A DNA stretch of 6,230 nucleotides from Rickettsiales bacterium (GCA_021300075.1 JAJTIB010000007.1:1-6230), one strand, 5' to 3'; counted from the stretch's first letter, positions 1 to 5,940 are shown. Notes: generated from the sequence alone by a model not told the origin. A program made the numbers and translations.

Positions 1-927
1 CCTGCGACCGGAATGCACCGAGATATGGCAGCGATTCGTGCCACGCACCTGATGCGTGCTGGGCGCGTTTTCTACCACTGCGATAAACGATTCGTTCTGA
101 TACATCGCCGTTAGCGCCGCTTTCAGCTTTTCAATCGTCGCGCCCTCTGCAAGCGCCACCTGAATTGTCGCCAGCATGCCGCGTGTCATCGGTACGAGAT
201 GAGGCGTGAAACTAACCTGAATATTCGTGCCCGCGGCGAGCGTCAATGCCTGCTCAATCTCGGGCGTATGGCGGTGGCGGCCAATCGCATAGGCGCTCAC
301 CCCGCCCTCGAGTTCGGTAAATAGCATCTCCTGTTTGGCACTGCGTCCGGCGCCGGAAATACCAGAGAGCGCATTGATGGTGATGCGGTTCGCATCAATC
401 AATTTATTCGTGACGAGTGGTAAAAGCGGCAGCAGCGAACAGGTCGGATAACACCCGGGATTAGCAACCAGCCGCGCTTTACTGATGGCATCGCGCGCAA
501 ATTCAGTAATACCATAAATGGCGGTTTTCTGTAACGCCAGCGCCTGATGCGGATGGCCGTAATACTCCGCGTATGTGGCCGCATCGAACAGGCGGAAATC
601 AGCGGAGAGATCGACGATTCTGACAGAATCGGGTAAGGCTGCAATTATTCCCTGCGTTGTTCCATGCGGTAGACAACAGAACACTAGATCAACCGAGGAA
701 AAATCCACCTCCGTATGTTTGACAAGTTTCGGTAAGTTTCGATGCGCCAAATGCGGATAAACCTCGCCCAATTTTTTCCCCGCCTGCGAATCGCCGGTGA
801 GCACGTCGATATGAAAATGCGGGTGATGCTCCAGCAGCCGCAGCAATTCTGCCCCCGTATAGCCCGAAGCACCAAGAATAGCGGTACGGATGGGGTGGTG
901 CGCGGTATGTGACATGTGGTGCGTCAT
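1..927 (-). CDS. argC: N-acetyl-gamma-glutamyl-phosphate reductase, 3' end cut by window edge
   Basis: ArgC is the cytoplasmic NADPH-dependent reductase that turns N-acetyl-glutamyl-phosphate into N-acetylglutamate semialdehyde, the third step of arginine synthesis. The frame is open without a stop from 927 to the left edge, giving 309 residues. A Rossmann nucleotide-binding loop GASGYTGAELL begins at residue 19. The active-site motif NPGCYPT places the nucleophilic Cys at residue 159, and GRHRHTPE at about 216-223 supplies the conserved acid/base His. Type-1 family members are usually about 335-350 residues, so roughly 30-40 C-terminal residues lie outside the window. The start at 927 has a weak GGAA a few bases upstream. 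A second Met four codons later (915) has no visible ribosome-binding site. The first eleven residues are His-rich (MTHHMSHTAHH), so the exact start is uncertain. The gene follows rpsI by 130 bases on the same strand, an arrangement common in alphaproteobacteria. The family call is very secure. Confidence 0.96.
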   Translation of the reverse strand, partial: MTHHMSHTAHHPIRTAILGASGYTGAELLRLLEHHPHFHIDVLTGDSQAGKKLGEVYPHLAHRNLPKLVKHTEVDFSSVDLVFCCLPHGTTQGIIAALPDSVRIVDLSADFRLFDAATYAEYYGHPHQALALQKTAIYGITEFARDAISKARLVANPGCYPTCSLLPLLPLVTNKLIDANRITINALSGISGAGRSAKQEMLFTELEGGVSAYAIGRHRHTPEIEQALTLAAGTNIQVSFTPHLVPMTRGMLATIQVALAEGATIEKLKAALTAMYQNESFIAVVENAPSTHQVRGTNRCHISVHSGRR

Positions 928-1057
928 GGGATTCCATTAGCGGATTTGCACCCGCGCGGGAATGAGAAAATGAAGCGGCGCAGGGTTTCGCGGAGCAGTG
1001 TCCGCCTCAGCATATAACCGAGCGATCTGGCGACATGATGGCGCAGATGCCCGAAAA

Positions 1058-1504
1058 CTAGCGTTTGCTGAACTGGAAGCTGCGGCGTGCCTTGGCGCGA
1101 CCGTACTTCTTACGCTCGACCACGCGGCTGTCGCGGGTCAGGAAGCCGCCCTGACGCAGCACTTTGTGATATTCAGGGTTATATTCATCCAGCGCGCGGC
1201 TGATGCCGTGACGCACCGCACCGGCCTGGCCGGAAAGACCACCACCCAACACCGTGACCGTGACGTCGAACTTGCCTTCTTCGCCCAAAGCGGCGAAGGG
1301 CTGGTTAATGATCATACGTGAGACCGGACGGGCAAAATACTGCTCCAGCGTTTTGCCATTAATAGTGTACTTGCCTTTGCCTTTTTTAATCCAGACGCGG
1401 GCGATTGCGTTTTTGCGACGCCCCGTGCCATAGGCGCGTCCCTGCTTATCGACCTTGGCGGTGCGGGTTTTGGTTTCGGTCTCTGCGGATGCTGCATTTG
1501 CCAT
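1058..1504 (-). CDS. rpsI: 30S ribosomal protein S9
   Basis: S9 is a small-subunit protein whose C-terminal tail reaches the P-site tRNA. The 148-residue product shows the family core: YGTGRRKNAIARV at residues 25-37, GGGLSGQAGAVRHGISRAL in the middle, and the basic tail ending KKYGRAKARRSFQFSKR with the typical terminal Lys-Arg. It is about 18 residues longer than the 130-residue E. coli protein because of an N-terminal extension rich in Ala, Glu, Thr and Lys (residues 1-20), which is usual in alphaproteobacteria. The ATG at 1504 is supported by an AGGA nine bases upstream. That site overlaps the rplM stop, so translation is probably coupled to L13. The stop is TAG. The gene is complete. Confidence 0.98.
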   Translation of the reverse strand: MANAASAETETKTRTAKVDKQGRAYGTGRRKNAIARVWIKKGKGKYTINGKTLEQYFARPVSRMIINQPFAALGEEGKFDVTVTVLGGGLSGQAGAVRHGISRALDEYNPEYHKVLRQGGFLTRDSRVVERKKYGRAKARRSFQFSKR

Positions 1505-1513
1505 AATATCTGA

Positions 1514-1517
1514 TCCT
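1514..1517 (-). promoter_or_regulatory. rpsI Shine-Dalgarno overlapping the rplM stop
   Basis: Read on the minus strand, the rplM stop TAG runs straight into GGATC. The AGGA motif therefore shares two bases with the stop codon and sits nine bases before the rpsI ATG. This layout favours re-initiation by ribosomes finishing L13 and would keep L13 and S9 synthesis balanced. Confidence 0.7.
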
Positions 1518-1977
1518 ATCGTGCGTTCTTGACGTTCATTTTGGCGAAATCCACCGGCCGTGGCTGCTGCGCCGTGTGCGGATGATCGCTGCCTTTATAA
1601 ACAAACAGATGGGTCATCTGCCGACGGCCAAGCGGGCTGTCTTTGGGGATCATACGCTCCACCGCTTTTTCAAAAATGCGCTCGGCCTTGCCTTCGCGTG
1701 CCAGATATTCTGGTGTAGCCGACTTGACGCCTCCAGGAAAACCGGTATGGCGATAATAGATTTTGTCCGTAGTTTTGCGGCCTGTCAGCTTCAGTTTATC
1801 GGCGTTAATAACCACCACATGATCGCCGCAATCCATATGCGGAGTGAAGCTCGGCTTGTGTTTGCCACGCAGAAGTTTGGCTACATAGCTTGCAAGGCGC
1901 CCCAGAACAACGCCTTCGGCGTCAATTATAAGCCATTCTTTTTTAATATCTTTTGGCGTTGCCGAAAAGGTTTTCAT
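1516..1977 (-). CDS. rplM: 50S ribosomal protein L13
   Basis: L13 is an early-assembling large-subunit protein that binds 23S rRNA. The 153-residue product begins MKTFSATPKDIKKEWLIIDA, the normal alphaproteobacterial start. It carries GVVLGRLAS (about 22-30), GDHVVVINADK, YYRHTGFPGG and the signature stretch around AVERMIPKDSPLGRRQM, then a C-terminal DHPHTAQQP block. Length is close to the family's usual 142-155. The ATG at 1977 has a GAG six bases upstream (1984-1986), a modest ribosome-binding site. The gene is first in a two-gene ribosomal operon; rpsI starts 11 bases after its TAG stop. A consensus -35 box lies in the 96-base gap upstream. In E. coli, L13 represses its own operon through the mRNA leader; whether that holds here cannot be seen. 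Confidence 0.98.
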   Translation of the reverse strand: MKTFSATPKDIKKEWLIIDAEGVVLGRLASYVAKLLRGKHKPSFTPHMDCGDHVVVINADKLKLTGRKTTDKIYYRHTGFPGGVKSATPEYLAREGKAERIFEKAVERMIPKDSPLGRRQMTHLFVYKGSDHPHTAQQPRPVDFAKMNVKNAR

Positions 1978-2017
1978 ACCGCGCTCATTTGATAGTTTCT
2001 TGATTAACAGGACGCGT

Positions 2018-2047
2018 GGTTTACGCTAATGACCGGGCGGCTGTCAA
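2018..2047 (-). promoter_or_regulatory. Probable sigma70-type promoter of rplM-rpsI
   Basis: On the minus strand a perfect -35 hexamer TTGACA (2042-2047) is followed after 18 bases by TAAACC (2018-2023), a poor match to the -10 consensus (3 of 6). Transcription would start near 2010 and leave a leader of roughly 30 bases before the rplM ATG. The -35 match and its position in the only gap before the ribosomal genes are persuasive. The -10 assignment is weak and could be shifted by a base. Confidence 0.55.
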
Positions 2048-2067
2048 GGCAAATTGATACAACCGCC
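2036..2067 (-). terminator. Stem-loop just after the PAS gene; possible pst operon terminator
   Basis: Six bases after the stop of the PAS gene, the minus strand can fold GGCGGTTGT (2059-2067) onto ACAGCCGCC (2036-2044): nine pairs, one of them G-U, around a 14-base loop. The stem is GC-rich, but no U-tract follows, so it is not a canonical Rho-independent terminator. It may protect the 3' end of the pst mRNA or slow polymerase. Its distal arm and loop include the -35 box of the rplM promoter. Confidence 0.35.
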
Positions 2068-2073
2068 ATTGAC

Positions 2074-2553
2074 CTACGGCTCGGGGTCGAAAAACTTGAA
2101 GGAAAGCCCGCCGAAAATAGCCTCAAGCGTACCATCCGGCGTGCCGATGGGCAACATCACCTGACGGTATTTTACCCGCTGCCCGGCAAACATCACCAGT
2201 TCACCCTCTTCGCGTACCGGAGCACGAGTAATAATAACGCGGTTGAAACTGGCGCTGATCATGCGTGCATTGGGGCCAATCATGAAAGCATTATGCTCGT
2301 CATGCAGCCGACCATTATAGGCCTGCATGATATTTCGCCCCAAATAGGTGTAGTTATAATCCTCGACATTGTCGATGTCTCGTCGTTGCACCAGAAAGCA
2401 ATTATCCCAGTCGCGCGCCAGCTCGTCGGGGTCGAGATCATGCTCGCTTGGAAAGGGCTTGCCGATAGATTTCTCGCGCCAGTAGCGCATCAGCCGATCG
2501 GTCATTCGCCGCTCGGCATGGAGCGCAGGAGCTATCTTCACAGGCGTTGTCAC
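2074..2553 (-). CDS. PAS_5-like small PAS-domain protein, last gene of the pst operon
   Basis: This is a 159-residue cytoplasmic protein with no signal peptide, membrane segment or output domain. It resembles the alphaproteobacterial PAS_5 family (Pfam PF07310): an N-terminal LMRYWREK segment (21-28), then KPFPSEHDLDPDEL (32-45), a central region with YTYLGRNI, and a C-terminal RQVMLPIGTPDG...IFGGLSF block typical of these stand-alone PAS proteins. The function of the family is mostly unknown; PAS folds usually sense ligands or mediate protein contacts. The start is GTG at 2553, chosen because GAGG lies seven bases upstream, overlapping the pstB stop. The gap to pstB is only 9 bases, so it is almost certainly translated from the same mRNA. 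It occupies the place where phoU normally follows pstB, but shows no resemblance to PhoU. The family call is by eye. A role in phosphate sensing is inferred from context alone. Confidence 0.8.
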   Translation of the reverse strand: MTTPVKIAPALHAERRMTDRLMRYWREKSIGKPFPSEHDLDPDELARDWDNCFLVQRRDIDNVEDYNYTYLGRNIMQAYNGRLHDEHNAFMIGPNARMISASFNRVIITRAPVREEGELVMFAGQRVKYRQVMLPIGTPDGTLEAIFGGLSFKFFDPEP

Positions 2554-2560
2554 GAAAGAA

Positions 2561-2564
2561 CCTC
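2561..2564 (-). promoter_or_regulatory. Shine-Dalgarno deciding the GTG start of the PAS gene
   Basis: GAGG on the minus strand lies seven bases before GTG at 2553 and begins inside the TGA stop of pstB (2563-2565). It is one of the best ribosome-binding sites in the window. It supports the GTG rather than the internal ATG 16 codons later, and points to coupling with pstB. Confidence 0.75.
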
Positions 2565-3321
2565 AACCATAACGTCCGGTAATGTAATCCCTGGTCTGGG
2601 GCAAGGTGGGCGCATTAAACAGCTCTTTCGTGCCGCCGACTTCGACCAGACGGCCAAGATGAAAAAACGCCGCACGGGTCGAAACACGCTGCGCCTGCTG
2701 CATGGAATGGGTCACGATAATAAGGGTGAACTGTTCTTTCAGCTCATCCATCAGCGCTTCGATTTTTGCTGTCGCAATCGGGTCGAGCGCCGAGCAGGGC
2801 TCATCCATCAGGATGATTTCAGGGTCCACCGCAATCGCCCGGGCGATACACAGGCGCTGCTGCTGACCACCAGACAGGCTGGTTCCGGGCATCCCCAGCC
2901 GGTCCTTCACGTCGTCCCACAGCGCCGCGCGGCGCAAGGCTAATTCCACCCGCGCATCGAGCGCCGTTTTGTCTTCGCAAAGCCTGTGAATACGGGGGCC
3001 GTAAGCCACATTGTCGTAAATCGATTTAGGAAATGGATTCGGTTTTTGAAACACCATCCCTACCCGCGCACGCAACAGCACGACGTCCTGCGCGGGCGCG
3101 TAAATATCCTGACCGTGGATGGTGACCTTGCCTTCCATCCGGCAGCCGGGGATTAAATCATTCATCCGGTTGAGGCAGCGCAGAAAAGTCGATTTGCCGC
3201 AGCCCGAAGGACCGATAAACGCGGTAATCGCACGCGGTTCAATCGCAATTGAAACGTCATGGAGAGCTTGTTTCTCACCATAAAACACGTTGACGTTACT
3301 GGCCGTAATGATTGGTTCCAT
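2563..3321 (-). CDS. pstB: Phosphate ABC transporter ATP-binding protein PstB
   Basis: PstB hydrolyses ATP on the cytoplasmic face to drive phosphate import through PstC/PstA. The 252-residue product has every ABC element in order: Walker A GPSGCGKST (37-45), Q-loop VFQKPNPFP with Gln92, signature LSGGQ (149-153), Walker B IILMDE (169-174), D-loop SALD (177-180) and the switch His205 in VTHSM. KPNPFPKSIYDNVAYGPR is diagnostic of PstB among ABC ATPases. E. coli PstB is 257 residues. The frame is open further upstream to an ATG at 3375, inside pstA. I chose 3321 because the protein then starts MEPIITASNVNVFYG as in the family and GGGGA sits seven bases upstream, inside the last codons of pstA. 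The gap to pstA is 4 bases. The gene is complete and all catalytic residues are present. Confidence 0.97.
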   Translation of the reverse strand: MEPIITASNVNVFYGEKQALHDVSIAIEPRAITAFIGPSGCGKSTFLRCLNRMNDLIPGCRMEGKVTIHGQDIYAPAQDVVLLRARVGMVFQKPNPFPKSIYDNVAYGPRIHRLCEDKTALDARVELALRRAALWDDVKDRLGMPGTSLSGGQQQRLCIARAIAVDPEIILMDEPCSALDPIATAKIEALMDELKEQFTLIIVTHSMQQAQRVSTRAAFFHLGRLVEVGGTKELFNAPTLPQTRDYITGRYG

Positions 3322-3325
3322 CCGC

Positions 3326-4573
3326 TTATCCCCAGCGCAGTTCATAACGTTGACGAAGTCGAATCGCCAGCGCATTCATCAGAATTAAAATCAGTAACAG
3401 AACCAGAATGCCGGTCGAGGTTTTTTCGATAAACCCGGTCTCAGGGCTTGACGCCCAGAGGAAGATCTGCACGGGCATCGCGGTCGCGGCATCAAACGGC
3501 GATCGGGGAATATCGGCGACAAACGCAACCATGCCAATCATGAGCAGCGGCGCAGTTTCGCCAATCGCACGGGCAATGCCTAAGATGATGCCGGTCATGA
3601 TACCTGGCAGCGCATAGGGTACTGTGTGCTGGAACACTGCCTGCAGGGGCGAAGCACCCAGCCCATACGCCGCCTCGCGCATCGAAGACGGAACCGCGGC
3701 AAGAGCGGCGCGGGTCGCAATAATCAGCACCGGCAGAATCAGCATTGCAAGCGTCAGCCCACCCACCAGCGCCGAAGAACGCGGCAGCCCGAACCAGTGC
3801 AGAAACAACGCAAGGCCCAGAAGTCCGTAGAGAATTGACGGCACGGCGGCGAGGTTGTTGATGGCCACTTCGAGCGCCAGCGTCAAACGGTTTTTCGGCG
3901 CAAAACATTCCAGATAAATCGCCGCCAGTATCGCAACCGGCAAGGCAACAACAAGTGCGACCAGCAGCAGCCAGAGTGAGCCGATGATACTACCCAGAAA
4001 CCCTGCGGCCTCGGGCGCACGTGAATCTCCCTTGGTGAAAAAATCACGGTTGAGACGGTAGACAATCCGGCCATCTTTTTGCCAGCCGTCAAGCCATGCC
4101 AGTTGCTGATTGCTGATGGGGCGAAGATGGGCGGGCAGATTTCGGTCAATCCGACCTTTCAGGGTCTGATCCGCGAGATCACTTAGTGGCAGGGATACTA
4201 GCACCTTGCCGGTTTTACCCGCCGTCTGATCGCGCAGGTCAAAAGCCGCGAAACTACCAATGAGCGCGAGTAACTGGCGTCTTTCCACCGCCGAAGCCGG
4301 ATTGCCAGCAAGCGTCCTCACCGCCGTGACCATGCTCTGATACTGCGTGTCGATATCGGCACCGACGCTCTCGGCCTCGACTTCAAGCGTCAATTCATGA
4401 CGGAAAAAACCGCTGATTCCAGGCGCGGCGATACTCCATAAAAGATAACCGAGCATGACGAGGGCAAAGCCAATCGCCAGCATACCATAGGCGCGAAAAC
4501 GGCGCTCCGCACGGTGGCGGCGACGTAACGAGGCTTGAATCAGCGCGGGTGTGTTTCTCATCACATTACTCAT
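3326..4573 (-). CDS. pstA: Phosphate ABC transporter permease PstA with periplasmic insert
   Basis: PstA is one of the two inner-membrane subunits forming the phosphate channel. The 415-residue protein has a basic cytoplasmic N-terminus, a first membrane segment at about 28-53, a soluble, presumably periplasmic region at about 54-190 (matching the DUF3333-type insert of alphaproteobacterial PstA), then the multi-helix permease core from about 192. The EAA loop that contacts PstB is EAAYGLGASPLQAVF from residue 300. ARAIGET (334-340) holds the conserved Arg335 and Glu339; the corresponding residues are important for transport in E. coli. E. coli PstA is about 296 residues, so the excess is the insert. 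The start at 4573 overlaps the end of pstC by 8 bases (ATGAGTAA) and has GGGAG only four bases upstream. A second ATG at 4561 has GAG at seven bases and would avoid the overlap. The choice is unresolved and changes only four residues. Confidence 0.95.
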   Translation of the reverse strand: MSNVMRNTPALIQASLRRRHRAERRFRAYGMLAIGFALVMLGYLLWSIAAPGISGFFRHELTLEVEAESVGADIDTQYQSMVTAVRTLAGNPASAVERRQLLALIGSFAAFDLRDQTAGKTGKVLVSLPLSDLADQTLKGRIDRNLPAHLRPISNQQLAWLDGWQKDGRIVYRLNRDFFTKGDSRAPEAAGFLGSIIGSLWLLLVALVVALPVAILAAIYLECFAPKNRLTLALEVAINNLAAVPSILYGLLGLALFLHWFGLPRSSALVGGLTLAMLILPVLIIATRAALAAVPSSMREAAYGLGASPLQAVFQHTVPYALPGIMTGIILGIARAIGETAPLLMIGMVAFVADIPRSPFDAATAMPVQIFLWASSPETGFIEKTSTGILVLLLILILMNALAIRLRQRYELRWG

Positions 4574-5513
4574 ACTGCTCCCGGTAGCGACGCACGATCA
4601 TCAGCGCCACGATATTCAGCAGCAGGGTGAATACAAAGAGCGTCAGACCCAGCGCAAAGGCGGCCAGTGTTTTTGGACTGTTAAATTCCTGATCGCCCGT
4701 GAGCAGTGTTACCATCTGCACCGTCACCGTTGTCACGGACTCAAGCGGATTTGCCGTTAAATGTGCCGAGAGTCCAGCCGCCATTACCACAATCATGGTC
4801 TCGCCAATGGCGCGGGAAATAGCGAGCAGCATGGCCCCCACAATCCCCGGCAGGGCTGCAGGCAACACAATCTGACGAATGGTTTCACTGGAGGTCGCGC
4901 CCAGACTATAAGCCGCATCTCGCAGACCGCGCGGTACGGCGGTAATCATGTCGTCCGATAAGGACGACATGAAGGGAATAATCATCACCCCCATCACGAT
5001 GCCAGTAGTCAGCGCGCTTTCGGAAGAAACGTCAAGCCCGAGCGTGACCCCCAGTTCCCGCATCAGCGGCGCAATGGAAATAAGCGCGAAATAGCCGTAA
5101 ACAACGGTCGGGATACCAGCGAGCAGCTCAAGCAGGGGCTTGAGCCACTGGCGCAGGCGGCGCGGCGCATATTCGGCCAGAAAAATCGCGCTGAAGAGGC
5201 CAATAGGTGCAGCAATCAGCATCGCAATCACCATAATCATGAAGGTGCCGGCGAAAAGCGGCACGGCGCCAAAGCTTCCCGTAGCCCCCGCCTGATCCGC
5301 CCGAAGTGCGGTTTGCGGGCTCCAATTCAGCCCGAAAAGGAAATCATCGACCGCAACGAAATTGAAGAAATGCAGCGATTCCTTGAGGACCGCAAAAATA
5401 ATCGCCGCCGTGATAAAGACAGCAATCGCCGCCGAGGCCAAGAGCAGTGCCATCACCAGCTTTGCAACCGCAGGGTGGCCTAGGGTCAAGGTCATGGGGC
5501 GGGCAGATCTCAT
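4566..5513 (-). CDS. pstC: Phosphate ABC transporter permease PstC
   Basis: PstC pairs with PstA in the inner membrane to pass phosphate from the periplasmic binding protein to the cytoplasm. The 315-residue product is near the E. coli length (319). It has a first hydrophobic segment at about 16-42, a periplasmic loop, and five further hydrophobic segments. GIPTVVYGYFAL lies in the core, the EAA-type loop is DAAYSLGATSSETIRQ from residue 199, and SRAIGET (233-239) carries the conserved Arg234 and Glu238. Many alphaproteobacterial PstC proteins that accompany the long PstA have a large N-terminal extension; this one does not. The frame stays open upstream to about 5718, but that translation is Cys/Thr-rich and not membrane-like. 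ATG at 5513 has AGG five bases upstream; an internal ATG at 5495 lacks a good site. It is the first gene of the pst operon here, with no pstS next to it. Confidence 0.96.
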   Translation of the reverse strand: MRSARPMTLTLGHPAVAKLVMALLLASAAIAVFITAAIIFAVLKESLHFFNFVAVDDFLFGLNWSPQTALRADQAGATGSFGAVPLFAGTFMIMVIAMLIAAPIGLFSAIFLAEYAPRRLRQWLKPLLELLAGIPTVVYGYFALISIAPLMRELGVTLGLDVSSESALTTGIVMGVMIIPFMSSLSDDMITAVPRGLRDAAYSLGATSSETIRQIVLPAALPGIVGAMLLAISRAIGETMIVVMAAGLSAHLTANPLESVTTVTVQMVTLLTGDQEFNSPKTLAAFALGLTLFVFTLLLNIVALMIVRRYREQYE

Positions 5514-5681
5514 CGCCGCCTGTCTAGCGCGTGGAGTGCAGAAAGTAAACTCAGTTGTTTTTATCGTTACGCACGCAAGAAATAGACCGCCAGAGGAAAT
5601 TTCACCCCGTCGTACCTGTCCCCCGAGGCCTTGGCGAAGGTGGTTGGTGGGGCCTGGTTTTTTCTGGAAGCCGCCGGATGC

Positions 5682-5702
5682 TGTTATGAAAACGGTATAA
5701 CA
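5682..5702. promoter_or_regulatory. Dyad TGTTAT-N9-ATAACA upstream of pstC, possible operator
   Basis: A perfect 6-bp inverted repeat with a 9-base spacer lies about 170 bases before the pstC start. The 15-base centre-to-centre geometry and AT-rich half-sites suit a dimeric regulator. Six-base dyads are common by chance, so this is only a candidate site. Confidence 0.25.
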
Positions 5703-5784
5703 AGATGACTGGTTATTAATTTAGATAATAGTGTTTTACAATTTCTATGAGGCACAATGAGACAGGAGTTGCACTCGCTTCGCA

Positions 5785-5819
5785 TATGAAAAACGCCAGT
5801 CTCGAAAGCGGTTTTCATA
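5785..5819. repeat. Inverted repeat A, 12-bp arms with one mismatch
   Basis: TATGAAAAACGC (5785-5796) faces GCGGTTTTCATA (5808-5819) around an 11-base loop. Eleven of twelve positions pair. Its right arm shares three bases (5817-5819) with the left arm of the next repeat, so the two full hairpins cannot form together on one RNA strand. On the plus strand the descending arm contains TTTT and on the minus strand TTTTT, giving a faint resemblance to a terminator stem, but no U-tract follows. Confidence 0.6.
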
Positions 5820-5853
5820 GTATTTTCGAATAAGATTAATTCGAAAATACTAT
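5817..5853. repeat. Perfect 15-bp inverted repeat B with a 7-base loop
   Basis: ATAGTATTTTCGAAT (5817-5831) and ATTCGAAAATACTAT (5839-5853) are exact reverse complements around AAGATTA. A perfect 15-bp match this close together is very unlikely by chance. The stem is almost all A-T with one CG step in TTCGAA. No U-tract follows on either strand, so a standard terminator is unlikely. A protein-binding dyad, a structured RNA leader, or one copy of a dispersed palindromic repeat are all possible. Confidence 0.8.
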
Positions 5854-5855
5854 AT

Positions 5856-5908
5856 TAAAGCTGCAAGTAACTGGCGCAGGTAACCCATACGCAAGTATAG
5901 CAGCTTTA
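5856..5908. repeat. Inverted repeat C, 9-bp arms enclosing a direct repeat
   Basis: TAAAGCTGC (5856-5864) and GCAGCTTTA (5900-5908) are perfect reverse complements separated by 35 bases. The heptamer GCAAGTA occurs at 5863-5869 and again at 5891-5897, 28 bases apart, just inside the arms. The arms begin three bases after inverted repeat B ends, making a tandem series of dyads. Confidence 0.55.
5894..5902 (-). promoter_or_regulatory. Extended -10-like motif, possible promoter towards pstC
   Basis: TGCTATACT on the minus strand matches an extended -10 element (TGn plus a 5-of-6 hexamer). No good -35 hexamer is seen 16-18 bases upstream. A transcript from here would have a leader of about 370 bases containing repeats B and A before pstC. 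This is a weak call resting on one motif. Confidence 0.2.
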
Positions 5909-5940
5909 TAGTAAAATAAACCGATTTAACAGCGACGGGT

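Noticed and set aside
951..960. Palindrome CCCGCGCGGG between rpsI and argC
   Set aside because: It has no loop and no U-tract, so it cannot be a terminator, and a 10-bp GC palindrome is not remarkable in this base composition.
990..1005. Hairpin GCGGA-N6-TCCGC between rpsI and argC
   Set aside because: Only five pairs and no U-tract follows; too weak to call a terminator.
2029..2943. A 304-codon open frame on the plus strand
   Set aside because: It lies antisense to the PAS gene and pstB, both of which have clear family motifs and ribosome-binding sites. Its translation is His/Arg-rich and unlike a folded protein, as expected from the antisense frame of GC-rich genes.
3321..3375. Upstream ATG at 3375 extending PstB by 18 residues
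   Set aside because: The extension lies inside pstA, does not resemble PstB N-termini, and the ATG at 3321 has a well-spaced GGGGA.
5681..5711. PhoB box upstream of pstC
   Set aside because: Two 6-of-7 half-sites are present but in opposite orientation, whereas PhoB sites are direct repeats with an 11-base period; partner half-sites at that spacing match poorly.
5514..5718. Possible N-terminal extension of PstC in the same open frame
   Set aside because: The translated sequence is Cys/Thr/Gly-rich with no membrane segments and no plausible ATG; the ATG at 5513 gives the normal family length.
5684..5818. A 44-codon open frame on the minus strand starting MKTAFETGVFHM in the pstC upstream region
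   Set aside because: There is no ribosome-binding site (the ATG sits within the inverted repeats), the composition is not protein-like, and nothing is recognisable.
5747..5833. A 28-codon open frame on the plus strand (MRHNETGVALAS...)
   Set aside because: It has no Shine-Dalgarno, runs into the hairpins, and is short enough to occur by chance.
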